A DNA stretch of 64,000 nucleotides from Sansalvadorimonas sp965243775 (GTDB lineage: Bacteria; Pseudomonadota; Gammaproteobacteria; Pseudomonadales; Endozoicomonadaceae), in NCBI GenBank assembly GCA_965243775.1, contig CBDEWF010000002.1, forward strand, positions 186,001-250,000. The letters are read 5' to 3'. Below are positions 9,141 through 18,891 of this stretch, one piece after another. Position 1 is the first letter of the stretch; each line of letters starts with the position of its first letter. The notes under the pieces were generated by a model. It had not been told where the DNA came from. It did no database searches and saw only the letters and a list, made by a program, of their open reading frames with translations. The position numbers and the translations under genes are program-made.

Positions 9141-9183
9141 GTCAACAGCCATGAGTAGGCAACAATTCCTTCGGCTAAAAAAG

Positions 9184-10145
9184 CTACATCTTGCGGACAG
9201 ACTCCCGAGCCAAGATATCTTCCGACGTAAACACCAATCCACTCACCCCTTTTGGTTTTTTCTTGCCGGACGCGTACTGACGGTAGGTATCCGCTGACTC
9301 ATACTGCTCTGTTGCTGAGCCACCTATCCCCAGACGCTCAAGGGCCATAGCATAGGCTTCCATCAATTCCGGAAATGGATTTTCTCCCAATTCCTTCAGG
9401 GCACAGTTGAACTGGGATACCGTAGCTTCCTCAAATGAAGTCACTTTCCCTGCACAGTCCCTGACCCGTTTGCGGAAGGTTCTTTTGGCCAAAAATCCAT
9501 CTTCGGCTACAGCTGCGATTGTCCCAGCATAGGTGGCCCTGAGAGAAGGCATGCCAGCCGCAGGCCCGGTAATACTATCAAGTCCGTCCAGCAGCTCTGT
9601 TACCTTGTCTTTCTTAACAAACAGCCCCCATTTCGACTTCATGATTTCCATATAACGTGCTGAAGCATAGTATTGCCAGAACCGCATCTGCATGGAGGGA
9701 ATTTGCCCGCTTGTTTCCATTCTCTTGATTTCAGCAGTCAATTCATCAGAGACCTCTTTAAGAAGAATGGTTCTTTCGGCCCGTTCGGGATCAGGTGTCA
9801 TTACAGGGTCAAGAGTCAGATACAGGGCATAGATAGTTTGTGCCCGGTAACCAATATACTTACCCTCCGGACTGCCAAGAGCCAACCCTTTTGCCTTGGC
9901 TTCAGCAAAGTTCCCTTCAAAATGCGCTCTCCACACATCCAGCAGGTCAGAGGACTGTGGCAGTGGATCAGGGTCGCCCGAGTCAATAATGGCCACTGTT
10001 CAACCAGCCTGGAACCACTGAAATCAGGTTTTTCAATATTCCCTGGGTATGGTTTCCACCCGCTGTTTGCATTGGCAAAAGTTGCAGTCAAAAAAACGGT
10101 AAAAAACAGAATACCTGTCACATGTCGCTTAAGCACCACCTGCAC
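9184..10145 (-). pseudogene. Periplasmic protein, decayed paralogue of the next gene
   Basis: The leftward reading starts at 10145 with a signal peptide (MQVVLKRHVTGILFFTVFLTATFANA) and the sequence W-KPYPG, PDFSGSRLVEQWPLLTRAT, which aligns with the start of the intact neighbour at 10526-11614. Directly after TRAT the frame changes and about 55 residues present in the neighbour are missing. The match resumes with LLDVWRAHFEGNFAEAKAKG and continues to the C-terminus. It is thus a duplicated gene with a frame-breaking deletion near 9985. The family is unknown to me. Confidence 0.75.
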
Positions 10146-10364
10146 TCCCCCTAAGAATATTTTGTTTTCTTATAACTAATGATTTTTATCAGGGCGATAA
10201 GTCGTATTCAGCTTCGCGCAAGCTAATTCCAAATACAACTCTACCTCTCTCTTTTTCTGCGATTCTTGTCATCACTACAGGGGGGTGAAAACTATAAGCA
10301 GCCGTTTATGATCTTTTTATGAAAGAATCATGAATAATTTATGAGAGAATTTTGTAAAAAGCAT
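10146..10364. other. Non-coding stretch between the two paralogous genes
   Basis: Together with the region up to 10525 this is about 380 bp without a convincing gene. It holds AT-rich sequence upstream of the decayed paralogue, presumably its old promoter region, and the terminator of the gene on the right. Confidence 0.5.
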
Positions 10365-10397
10365 CAAAAAGGCGAATCAACCACCCGTGATTCGCCT
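10365..10397 (-). terminator. Rho-independent terminator
   Basis: Read leftward: AGGCGAATCA, an 8-base loop, TGATTCGCCT, then TTTTT. A perfect 10-bp stem with a T run. It lies about 130 bp beyond the stop of the leftward gene ending at 10526. Confidence 0.8.
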
Positions 10398-10525
10398 GAA
10401 GCCTGCTGATAGCAGGAATGAGTACACCTTCAACCTTTCAAGAGCCAATCCAGGGGCGCCCACAAAACCTCAGTCAGTTTTTCCCTTTCTCTCTCCAACC
10501 TTGGTTCCATGGTTAATTTTAAGTT

Positions 10526-11614
10526 TCAATACTTTTTTGCCGCATGTTGTGCCAAGGCATCCTCCGCACTGAAGGTCATACCTGTTACACCATCTGGCAC
10601 CTGACTTCCCATGGCAAACTGATAATAGGTTTCCACCCGGGACTGGTAATAGTTATCCCGACGCTTTCTGTTTAAACGCTCAAGAGCATCGCCATAACTG
10701 GCATAAACCTCTGGAAATGGTTTTGCGCCAAGTTCAGAAATAGCGCAGTTGAAATGATCCTGAACGGCCAGCTCATAGTCAGAGGTTTTAGTCCCATTAC
10801 ACATTTTAAGACGCTTGACAAAGTTGGTTCTGGCCATAAAGCCATCTTCATAGACAGCGGCAAATGTACCTCCAAACAGCCCATGCAGAGCGGGCATGGC
10901 TGCAGCCATACCGAACACCTGCTCCAAACCATCCAGCACGGCTGTTACTGCAGCTTTTTTTTCAAACATTCCCAGAACAGGTTTCATAATTTCAACATAC
11001 CGGGCATAGGCGTAGTTCTGCCAGAAAATCAGCTGGCCGGATGGAACAACTCCAGCTTTATCCATTTCAGCCTGCTCCTCTTTAAGGATATCTGCAACTT
11101 CCTTAAGAAGTCGCGGGCGCTCCGCCATCTTCAGCTCACCAGAGGGTGTCGGAGATAGATACAGAGCATAAATGGTCTGGGCACGGTAGGCGACATACCT
11201 GGCTTCCGTCGTACCCAGAGCCAACCCTTTCCTTTTCGCCTGTTCAAAGTCACCCTGAAAATGGGCGCGCCAGATATCCTGTAGCTCTGATGCCAGTACA
11301 GCAAGGTTATTCTTGTCCAGAGTAGCCTGTACCGACGCTCCGGGCTTGTCTGCTGCAGATTTCAGCTGTTTAAGAAGGTAGTCTGCATAGGTTTTACTCC
11401 CTCTGACCTGTGCAGCAAGAATATCAGCAGTTGGATAAATGTCTTGCGTTGAACGTGTCAGTTGAGGCCACTGCCTGAGCAAGTTATCACCGCTGAGATC
11501 AGGCGCTGACAGTTCCGAAGGTAAAGGGCTCCATGATGTATCAGCATATATCTCTGAATACATTATGATTCCTGCCAGCAAAGCACCCACTATAATGACC
11601 TGCCGTACACCCAT
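10526..11614 (-). CDS. Uncharacterised exported protein (intact paralogue)
   Basis: 362 aa. ATG at 11614 follows a good ribosome site (GGGAGG). Residues 1-24 form a signal peptide ending EIYADTS, so it is probably periplasmic. The rest is soluble and helix-rich, with WRAHFQGDFEQAKRKGLALG and RAQTIYALYLSP, which look like helical-repeat segments but match no repeat family I can name. Two Cys (KMCNGT and HFNCAIS) are shared with the decayed copy downstream and could form a disulfide. It lies 40 bp from the FadL-type porin gene in the same direction, so the two may be co-transcribed. Confidence 0.75.
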   Translation of the reverse strand: MGVRQVIIVGALLAGIIMYSEIYADTSWSPLPSELSAPDLSGDNLLRQWPQLTRSTQDIYPTADILAAQVRGSKTYADYLLKQLKSAADKPGASVQATLDKNNLAVLASELQDIWRAHFQGDFEQAKRKGLALGTTEARYVAYRAQTIYALYLSPTPSGELKMAERPRLLKEVADILKEEQAEMDKAGVVPSGQLIFWQNYAYARYVEIMKPVLGMFEKKAAVTAVLDGLEQVFGMAAAMPALHGLFGGTFAAVYEDGFMARTNFVKRLKMCNGTKTSDYELAVQDHFNCAISELGAKPFPEVYASYGDALERLNRKRRDNYYQSRVETYYQFAMGSQVPDGVTGMTFSAEDALAQHAAKKY

Positions 11615-11653
11615 AAAACCTCCCGAGCGCAGGTAAAACAGATTTAGAATTTA

Positions 11654-13201
11654 CTAAAAATGCATCGTCAGCTGGGCAGCCAGAACATGGGCATGCATGT
11701 TCTTGTATCTGGCAGAAAGCTGCCCCGGATCTTCGTATGTCGCTGTACTTTGATCAGTTCCCTGACGAGTACCATCTACCTTGTTTCGCCCATCAAGAAT
11801 AGAAAATGATTTGATCATCAGGTAACCATAGGCAAGATCGAGAGAATATTGCTGGTTCAATTTATACCCTGCACCAATAGTCATCCACTGACGGTTATTA
11901 TCGGGAATTCTGGCGCTTCGTGTAGTATTGGGAACAGGGGAGTTATCCTTGGAAAACCCTGTCCGCAGAGTCAGGAGACTATTGTATTTCCACTGCGCAC
12001 CAATGGCTGTAGACCAGGTATCAGACCAGTTTTGCGGAATCCAAGCCAAAATACGGGAACCCGGTGCTCCATTGCTTACTGAAACAATATCAGAAGCAAG
12101 TCCTCCAGCTGATATCACCTTAAAACGTTCAAAGCGACTCCAGCGTGTCCAGATTGCGGTAGCAACAAGGGTACACCTGGAATCCAGATCCCAGGCAAAG
12201 CTCAAATCGATATGCTCCGGGAAGGTCACTGCCAACTTGGTATGTTCTTTTATGGTTCCCGGTTTTTCCCGCTGTATTAACTGTGCTGATTTTACCGCTT
12301 GTTTAGGAGCATCCGGATAATGACTTATGAAGTCACTCTCATCACTGTACTGGTTAATAACCGATTCTAATCCCGCTACACCTGTTGCCTTTAACTCACC
12401 GGTAAATCTGATTCGTGTAGGAGAGTGATAGCTCAGTCCCAGAGTGAGAGGATCAACAGGCTTCCAGATTATTCCCAGGTTCAACCCAAGCCCTATTCCA
12501 TCTCCATCAATATTGGCAAAAGCATCCGTACTGGAACCGGACCAGGGATTCAGTACCTGACTCATCTCAAGCATTCCCAGCGCCATCCAGACACCAGCGC
12601 CCACTGCAAACGTGTCATCTATTTTCCATGACAGGGTTGGTTGCAGATTGATGACCTTGATAGAGCTGTCGAGGGCCTGATACCGGAAGGGAGAATCTAT
12701 CGGATAGTGGGTTTCTCCCCCAAAGGCACCATAGACCGCAAAACCCGCCCAGATATCCTCCACCACCGGCTGGGCATAATACAGAGAAGGAATGACGGCC
12801 AGCTTTAGAAACTCATCGATCTTACCTGATTCTGAATAACAGGTTGCTCCAGAATCTCCCAGAGCCGTACAGGTGTAGTAGTTATCAGGGGAGCCATAAA
12901 ATTCTGGCCAACTATCTTTTTCGGAGGGGCTCCAGTAGCTGCCTGTCGATGTGCCTCCCGGGAAAGTCACCGCACCACCAACTGTTATCTGCTGCCGATC
13001 CAGAAATACCAGCCCTGCCGGGTTGGAACTTGCCACCGATGCATCAGACCCATTGACTCCCCGACCAGCTCCGGCAGATCCCAGGGCAGAGATTGAGTTA
13101 AAGTCAACCAGAGAGAGTCCCGCACAAAGGCCTAATGATGCACATGCCGACAGGCAGACAAACAGCCATGAGCGAAGGAATAGCCATGGACGAAGGAACA
13201 T
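11654..13201 (-). CDS. FadL/OmpP1-family outer-membrane transport protein
   Basis: About 515 aa with a signal peptide (LFVCLSACASLGLCA) and the FadL N-terminal hatch pattern (ALGSAGAGRGVNGSDASVASSNPAG), followed by amphipathic strands of a beta-barrel and a terminal Phe (QLTMHF) for BAM-dependent assembly. The family takes up long-chain fatty acids or other hydrophobic compounds across the outer membrane. ATG 13201 is better spaced from AGGAA than the ATG at 13210. It has a long loop with cysteines (CTALGDSGATCYSESG) not seen in the other two FadL genes here. The substrate is unknown. Confidence 0.9.
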   Translation of the reverse strand: MFLRPWLFLRSWLFVCLSACASLGLCAGLSLVDFNSISALGSAGAGRGVNGSDASVASSNPAGLVFLDRQQITVGGAVTFPGGTSTGSYWSPSEKDSWPEFYGSPDNYYTCTALGDSGATCYSESGKIDEFLKLAVIPSLYYAQPVVEDIWAGFAVYGAFGGETHYPIDSPFRYQALDSSIKVINLQPTLSWKIDDTFAVGAGVWMALGMLEMSQVLNPWSGSSTDAFANIDGDGIGLGLNLGIIWKPVDPLTLGLSYHSPTRIRFTGELKATGVAGLESVINQYSDESDFISHYPDAPKQAVKSAQLIQREKPGTIKEHTKLAVTFPEHIDLSFAWDLDSRCTLVATAIWTRWSRFERFKVISAGGLASDIVSVSNGAPGSRILAWIPQNWSDTWSTAIGAQWKYNSLLTLRTGFSKDNSPVPNTTRSARIPDNNRQWMTIGAGYKLNQQYSLDLAYGYLMIKSFSILDGRNKVDGTRQGTDQSTATYEDPGQLSARYKNMHAHVLAAQLTMHF

Positions 13202-13363
13202 TATGCACATTTCCTGATTTTAACTTGGTATTAGCGCCCCAAAATCCGAGGCAGGATCATGTATAGACGTACCAAAAAGAATCTGCTCAATTAATTGAGG
13301 TACTCTCGTTCTATATACAGAAAGAAGGAGGGAAAATTTTAGGAGTACAGCAATTGCGAACGA

Positions 13364-13396
13364 GCCTTTTCCATTACTAAAAGTGATGAAAAAGGC
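13364..13396. terminator. Long hairpin between fadL-type gene and aroC
   Basis: Arms 13364-13378 and 13382-13396 pair over 15 positions with one mismatch and one G-T wobble around an AAA loop. It sits 12 bp past the aroC stop codon. No T run follows on the leftward strand, so it could end aroC transcription or act in RNA stability rather than being a classic terminator. Confidence 0.45.
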
Positions 13397-13407
13397 ACAT
13401 CAGGCTC

Positions 13408-14505
13408 CTACTGTGGCTGGGCAGGAATAACAGGAACAGAATTCTCTACTTCACCATTTTGGGCCCGGTGGCGCAGCAGATGATCCATCAGGGTAATTGC
13501 CATCATCGCTTCAGCAATAGGTGCTGCCCGAATACCAACACAGGGATCATGACGTCCCTTGGTGACAACTTCCGCAGAATTGCCAGCTCTATCAACTGTC
13601 TGTCCAGGAACCAGAAGACTGGAAGTAGGTTTCAGGGCAATACTGGCACGAATGGTCTGGCCGCTGGATATTCCCCCCAGAATGCCTCCGGCATTATTGG
13701 AAAGGAAACCCTCCAGAGTTATCTCATCCCGGTGCTCAGAACCTTTCTGGCTGACGGAATCAAACCCGGCTCCTATCTCCACACCTTTGACAGCATTAAT
13801 ACTCATCAGTGAATGAGCCAAATCAGCATCCAGACGATCAAATACAGGTTCGCCCAAACCCGGCCTGACACCACAGGCTTCCACGGTTATCCGGGCACCA
13901 ATTGAGTTACCCTCCCTGCGCAGACTGTTGATCAGATTTTCCATCTCTCCGACTTTGGAGGCATCCGGGCAGAAGAAAGGGTTATTAGACACTTCATCCC
14001 AGTCAAACGACTCGATACGGATATCCCCCATCTGCTCAAGAAAACCACGCACCTCAATACCCTGAAGAGCCAGATACTTTTTGGCTATGGCTCCCGCAGC
14101 TACGCGCATGGCAGTTTCCCGGGCGGAGGAGCGACCACCACCACGATAGTCCCGGAAACCATACTTGTGGTCATAGGTGTAGTCTGCATGCCCAGGGCGG
14201 TAAACATCCTTGATATTGGAATAATCCTTGGATTTCTGATCGGTGTTCTCAATCAGCATACCGATCGGTGTACCAGTGGTTTTTCCTTCAAAAACTCCTG
14301 ACAGAATTTTTATCTGATCCGGTTCCCGACGCTGAGTGGTAAAACGTGAGGTTCCTGGTTTACGCCGATCAAGGTCGCCCTGAATATCCGCTTCGCTCAG
14401 CTCAATGCCCGGAGGGCAACCATCCACAATACATCCCAGAGCCAACCCGTGACTCTCACCAAAAGTGGTTACAGTGAATAGTTTCCCGATTGTGTTGCCT
14501 GCCAT
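13408..14505 (-). CDS. aroC: Chorismate synthase AroC
   Basis: 365 aa from the ATG at 14505 (MAGNTIGKLF), preceded by CAGGG; the frame is open further upstream but only without a ribosome site. It converts EPSP to chorismate, the last step of the shikimate pathway, with reduced FMN. Signature stretches are present: GESHGLALGCIVDGCPPG, RPGHADYTYDHKYG, RGGGRSSARETAMRVAAGA and DPCVGIRAAPIAEAM. It lies next to prmB and smrB, the same neighbourhood as in other gammaproteobacteria. Confidence 0.97.
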   Translation of the reverse strand: MAGNTIGKLFTVTTFGESHGLALGCIVDGCPPGIELSEADIQGDLDRRKPGTSRFTTQRREPDQIKILSGVFEGKTTGTPIGMLIENTDQKSKDYSNIKDVYRPGHADYTYDHKYGFRDYRGGGRSSARETAMRVAAGAIAKKYLALQGIEVRGFLEQMGDIRIESFDWDEVSNNPFFCPDASKVGEMENLINSLRREGNSIGARITVEACGVRPGLGEPVFDRLDADLAHSLMSINAVKGVEIGAGFDSVSQKGSEHRDEITLEGFLSNNAGGILGGISSGQTIRASIALKPTSSLLVPGQTVDRAGNSAEVVTKGRHDPCVGIRAAPIAEAMMAITLMDHLLRHRAQNGEVENSVPVIPAQPQ

Positions 14506-14648
14506 AATACCCTGCTTGACTGTATGCCTTAAATTCCGGTTCAACCAGAAGCCGAACCGGATCGGCTGATTCATTATGATTGTGTCTGAATTATACCTGC
14601 GGTTTATACAATCTAGAACAAGTGCCGGGGAAACCGTTCACAAAAATC

Positions 14649-15593
14649 TTAACTAAAAACAGCCTGATATTTCTTTAAATCTGCAGCCGTCAGCAAGAAC
14701 ACACCATGTCCACCTTGCTCAAACTCCAGCCAGGTAAACGGCACTTCCCGGAAAGCTTCATCCAGGGCAAAACAGCTATTACCCACTTCTACAATCAGAA
14801 TGCCATCGTCAGTCAGATATTGTGGTGCCTCTCGAAGGATTCGCCGGGCCAGATCCAGCCCATCTTCACCAGCCGCAAGACCCAGCTCAGGCTCATGGTG
14901 ATATTCATCAGGCAGATCTGACATATCCTCAGCATCAACATAAGGCGGGTTGCTGACAATGATCTGGTATTTATGTGCCCCCTGATCGCTGTCAATGGCA
15001 GAAAATAAATCAGACTCAATAGGTTGTACCCGATCCCAGAGTTCAAACTGGTCAATATTTATACGGGCTACATCCAGCGCATCCGGGGAGATATCCAGCA
15101 GATCAACCCGGGCCTCAGGAAAAGCCTGGGCACAGGCAATACCAATACAACCAGAACCAGTACAGAGGTCCATCACCCGGGTCACTTCGGTATCACCAAG
15201 CCAGGGCTGAAAACCATTGGCAATAAGCTCTGCAACCGGGGAGCGGGGAACCAGTACCCGCTCATCCACGTAAAACGGCTTACCGGCAAACCAGGCTTTG
15301 TTCAAGAGGTAAGCTGCCGGGACCTTCTCTTCTATACGGCGGCGAACCAGGGTTGCAAGACGCACAGCCTCAGTCGCTGTAACCCGGCTACTATAGAAGG
15401 ATGAATCGAAATCCCATGGCAACTCCAGTGCCTGCAACACCAAGTGACAGGCTTCATCCCAACTGTTATCACTGCCATGCCCATAAAAAAGTTCATTTTC
15501 GTTAAAACGACTGTAGGTCCAGCGCAACCAGTCGCCAATGGTCTGGAGGGCGGCCGTGTCAGCCAGCGTGTCGGTCAAATTCCCGGACATCAT
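14649..15593 (-). CDS. prmB: Ribosomal protein L3 glutamine methyltransferase PrmB
   Basis: About 314 aa from paired ATG codons at 15593/15590, behind AAGGA. It methylates a glutamine of 50S protein L3 using S-adenosylmethionine. Motifs: SAM-binding DLCTGSGCIGIACA, acidic loop LLDISPDAL, and the catalytic glutamine-binding NPPYVD. C-terminal EVGNS and GGHGVFLL complete the fold. It is encoded just upstream of aroC in the same direction and divergent from smrB. Confidence 0.95.
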   Translation of the reverse strand: MMSGNLTDTLADTAALQTIGDWLRWTYSRFNENELFYGHGSDNSWDEACHLVLQALELPWDFDSSFYSSRVTATEAVRLATLVRRRIEEKVPAAYLLNKAWFAGKPFYVDERVLVPRSPVAELIANGFQPWLGDTEVTRVMDLCTGSGCIGIACAQAFPEARVDLLDISPDALDVARINIDQFELWDRVQPIESDLFSAIDSDQGAHKYQIIVSNPPYVDAEDMSDLPDEYHHEPELGLAAGEDGLDLARRILREAPQYLTDDGILIVEVGNSCFALDEAFREVPFTWLEFEQGGHGVFLLTAADLKKYQAVFS

Positions 15594-15741
15594 GAATCCT
15601 TGCAAGACTCGCAGTAAAATCCGCAAATTATATCTTAACTGTTCTCTTAACTGTTCATATACCAGTGATGTTTACGAAGCGAGAATTGAAATAATGTTTA
15701 TCTGACGTATATCATCGGCGGATAGAATTCAGGGATATCCC

Positions 15742-16290
15742 ATGGTTAGTGAAGATGATAAGGACCTGTTCTCAAAGGAGGTGGCTGGAGTCAGGCCACT
15801 GAAGCAGAACAGGGCAGCTACGGCAAAAACGGAACAAAAGGTGCCTGAATTCACCCTGCAGCTCAGGCGCAAGCAGGCAGTTACAGAACAGCCCATAGAG
15901 GCAGATGGCCTTTCTGATACCCATATCATTCATATTGCTCCGGACGAATATATTGAGTACGTCGGGCCAGGCCTGCAGCACAACCGCATGCGCAGACTGC
16001 GTCATGGTCAGCTGGAAATTCAGTACAACCTGGATCTGCACGGTTTCGTGTTCGAGGAAGCCCGGGATATGTTGCTGCGCTTTATCAGCTTCTGCCGTAA
16101 CAACCATTACAGCTGTGTCCGGGTGATTCACGGAAAATCCCATACGGCTTACCATGGTCAGCAGGAAACCATGAAAAGCTATGTTAATGCCTGGCTGAAA
16201 CAGATTCCCGGGGTGCTTGGCTTTGCTTCCTGCCTGCCTGTTGATGGCGGAGAGGGAGCTGTCTATATCTTGCTTAGTAAACCCCGTTAG
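15742..16290 (+). CDS. smrB: Smr-domain endonuclease SmrB
   Basis: 182 aa. The C-terminal Smr domain has LDLHGF (about residue 96), RVIHGK (about 127) and the glycine-rich end GGEGAVYILL. In E. coli SmrB cleaves mRNA between collided ribosomes, starting tmRNA-mediated rescue. The N-terminal 80 residues are hydrophilic and poorly conserved, as usual for the family. The divergent layout with prmB-aroC matches other gammaproteobacteria and supports the name. Confidence 0.9.
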   Translation: MVSEDDKDLFSKEVAGVRPLKQNRAATAKTEQKVPEFTLQLRRKQAVTEQPIEADGLSDTHIIHIAPDEYIEYVGPGLQHNRMRRLRHGQLEIQYNLDLHGFVFEEARDMLLRFISFCRNNHYSCVRVIHGKSHTAYHGQQETMKSYVNAWLKQIPGVLGFASCLPVDGGEGAVYILLSKPR

Positions 16291-16420
16291 AGTGCAGTTA
16301 AATAACATTCAGGATATGGCAGGCATTCATCCTTCCTGACAGTAGAGTTTTTCCGGCTGGGGTTTGGGCGGATAAAAGTATCAGATATGATCCGGTTAAG
16401 AGTCGATAAAGAGTGAGCAG

Positions 16421-17336
16421 TTATTTTTCACGGCTCAACTCGTAGGCATCCAGCATATTTTCTGTTGCCAGCCGACCCACCCGGATCATCTCTTCCGCCC
16501 GGTTAAATTCATAAAACCGGCACTGGCTACGGGAGATGGGAACCAGAATATCAGGCGCGTAACCCGCCATCTTGTAGCGGGCCAGGGATTCCTGCATCAC
16601 TTCCAGGGACTGGTTAAAAACATCCAGCATCCCCGACTTCACCGTAGCTACCTCATCCACTCCCTGTCCCATGGGAATACTTATTAGCCCGCCAGCGGAC
16701 TTTGCTCAGCCAGCGATCCAGAATTTTCTGCTGCTTGTTCTGTACCGCAGGTTTAGGTTCACACTGGAGTCCGATCGGACCAACATCTGCATTCAGATCA
16801 ACGGCAAGAATAATGTCCGAGTGATAAGCAACAGTCGGTGCAATTGGCAAAGGATTCAGCACACCGCCATCCACCAGAGTCCGTCCATTGTAATTGACCG
16901 GTGCGAACAGGCTGGGAATAGCAATAGATGCCCGGATCGCCCGTAATAACTCACCATCCTGAAACCAGATTTCCTTGCGAGAGTGCAAATCAGTAGCCAC
17001 TGCCGTAAAAGGAATATCAAGGTCTTCTATCCGGGTATCACCCACCATGGCACTGATAACATCGAACACCCGGGAACCTTTGATCACACCGGGGGTACTG
17101 AAGGAGAGATCCAGCAGACGAATCACATCCAGATAGTTCAGCTCATGAACCCAGTCTCGGTAATCCACCAGCTGCCCCGCAGCATAAAGCCCACCTACCA
17201 GAGCCCCCATGGAACAACCTGAGACAGCCGAGATTTCATACCCTCGGGCCACCAACTCTTCGATGACTCCGATATGAGCATATCCCCGTGCACCACCACT
17301 CCCCAGAACCAGAGACACTGTTGTCGCCATACCCAA
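16421..17336 (-). pseudogene. RssA-like patatin phospholipase, frameshifted
   Basis: Leftward gene with the patatin pattern: LVLGSGGARGYAHIG oxyanion loop, GCSMG nucleophile serine, and DGGVLNPLP with the catalytic Asp, all in the first 227-residue frame (start at 17336 or the ATG at 17330). Near 16672 the frame runs out and the conserved C-terminal part (SGMLDVFNQSLEVMQESL to NMLDAYELSREK) continues in another frame. One indel separates the two. The catalytic domain is complete, so a truncated enzyme might be made. An assembly error is as likely as a real mutation. Confidence 0.85.
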
Positions 17337-17383
17337 AAGCTCCCGCCATCAATGACAGGAGTTATCGGCTGAAGCAGAGGGGT

Positions 17384-17965
17384 TTAGAGCGAGACTTGCA
17401 GACGGTCAATCAGCAGATAAACGCGGCGATTTCCCCTTTTGATGGTATAGAGGACATAAAATTCCTCCCCTTTATCTGCCATGCGACTGCCAAGCCAGTA
17501 AAACTGATCACGGTCATAGCCGTTAAGAGTAGCAACACCAAAAGTTTCATTGGCCCAGAGGTTACTCTTTCCGCAGTCTCGGCTACTGCATTTAAACAGG
17601 GCTTTGACCCCCATCTCCTCCAGCCTCGCTATCATATGTTGGTATGCTGATTCGCTGCTATGGCCGGAAGGAAGTTGATAAACACGACGTTCCAGAAGGC
17701 CGTCTCTCCAGTCGGAACTCTCGGCCCTGACCTCATTGTTTACCTTTTTTAAACGGCTGCTGATCAAGGGATAATTTCTGGCATCTCTTGATTCTTTCAG
17801 TTCAATTCTGGCGTTGGGGTAACGCGATAGTCCTGGCAGATCATCAGGGCTATTGTCTGCCGTAGCCGGAATAGCCAATACCAACAAGGCCAGATACCAG
17901 CCTGCTAATGCCTTGAGGCTATTTATTTTGAAACTATTTGTTTTGAGACTATTGGTGAACTTCAC
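17384..17965 (-). CDS. DUF4892-family exported protein
   Basis: 193 aa with a signal peptide (ALAGWYLALLVLAIPATA) after an unusual Lys/Asn/Ser-rich leader. Conserved features of DUF4892 are visible: RYPNARIELKESRDARNYPL, a Cys pair in CSSRDCGKSNLWANETFG and the C-terminal RGNRRVYLLIDRL. Probably periplasmic or outer-membrane attached; no biochemical role is known. It sits between the hydrolase and patatin genes, all leftward with short gaps, so an operon is likely. Confidence 0.85.
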   Translation of the reverse strand: MKFTNSLKTNSFKINSLKALAGWYLALLVLAIPATADNSPDDLPGLSRYPNARIELKESRDARNYPLISSRLKKVNNEVRAESSDWRDGLLERRVYQLPSGHSSESAYQHMIARLEEMGVKALFKCSSRDCGKSNLWANETFGVATLNGYDRDQFYWLGSRMADKGEEFYVLYTIKRGNRRVYLLIDRLQVSL

Positions 17966-18014
17966 AGCATCACTCCAGTTCCATGTTCAATAGATTCTGT
18001 TGGCATTTGGTCTG

Positions 18015-18875
18015 TTACGTCTCACAGGTAAGGTGAGACACAATAGCCTCTGCCACTGATCCAGCACCCTCCTCCATATGCAGATGGTGATCACCATCCA
18101 GGGCCGCAATATGGATATGGTGCAATAGCTTCCGGTTCTTCTCAACCAGTTCCGGCAACATCCCTCTACTGGCCACTATCAGCAAAGCCGAACACTGAAT
18201 AGCCGCAACCAGATCTCTTGCCTGAGTCTGGGAAAAGCGCATGGCAGTAGGTGCCAGAAGGCGAGAGTCGGAACGCCAGACCCAGCCATCATTTTCCCGC
18301 TTTGTACCACGGCGTACAATGATCTCTGCCGCCTCGGAGCTGATCCGCCTAAAACCCATACACCGCGCCCTTACCGCATGGTTCATTGAAGGAAAAATAT
18401 TCTTGCTTTTGCCTCGCTTTCTGGATCGGTGGGCAATAGCTCTGGTTAACAGCTCAAGGGTTTTTGGCGGCTCTGCAGTCAACGGCCATAATCCATCAAT
18501 CATCATTAATGATGAGACCCTATCTGGACGAGTTGCGGTCAAAATGCAGGAAGCAACCGCCCCCATGGAGTGACCAAGAAGGTTGACCTTCTCCAGCCCA
18601 AGCTCATCCATTACCGCCAGCATATCCGGAACATAGGACCAGAGGGGATAATCTGCCCCCTTTCCCCGATGATCCGACAGACCGTGACCGGCCAGGTCTA
18701 CGGCGATAACGCGATACCCCGTCAACAGAGGAGCCAGACGGGAAAAACTGGCCGCATTATCCAGCCAGCCATGAAAAGCCAATATAACCGGATTCCCCTC
18801 CTTCCCCCAGACAAGAGCAGCGAAGTTCATTCCGGCAGCAGTAATAGTCAGTGGCGTTCCAGAATCATTACTCAC
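18015..18875 (-). CDS. Alpha/beta-fold hydrolase
   Basis: 286 aa, starting at a GTG 16 bp after the thioesterase stop. The fold is clear: HGWLDNAASF oxyanion region, DLAGHGLSDH, nucleophile elbow GHSMGA (Ser about 103) and C-terminal GDHHLHME with the catalytic His. Cytoplasmic serine hydrolase of unknown substrate, similar in outline to esterases and epoxide-hydrolase relatives. Its position directly after a CoA thioesterase suggests a role in acyl or ester metabolism. Confidence 0.9.
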   Translation of the reverse strand: MSNDSGTPLTITAAGMNFAALVWGKEGNPVILAFHGWLDNAASFSRLAPLLTGYRVIAVDLAGHGLSDHRGKGADYPLWSYVPDMLAVMDELGLEKVNLLGHSMGAVASCILTATRPDRVSSLMMIDGLWPLTAEPPKTLELLTRAIAHRSRKRGKSKNIFPSMNHAVRARCMGFRRISSEAAEIIVRRGTKRENDGWVWRSDSRLLAPTAMRFSQTQARDLVAAIQCSALLIVASRGMLPELVEKNRKLLHHIHIAALDGDHHLHMEEGAGSVAEAIVSHLTCET

Positions 18876-18891
18876 AGTTGAACCTGCCTGT

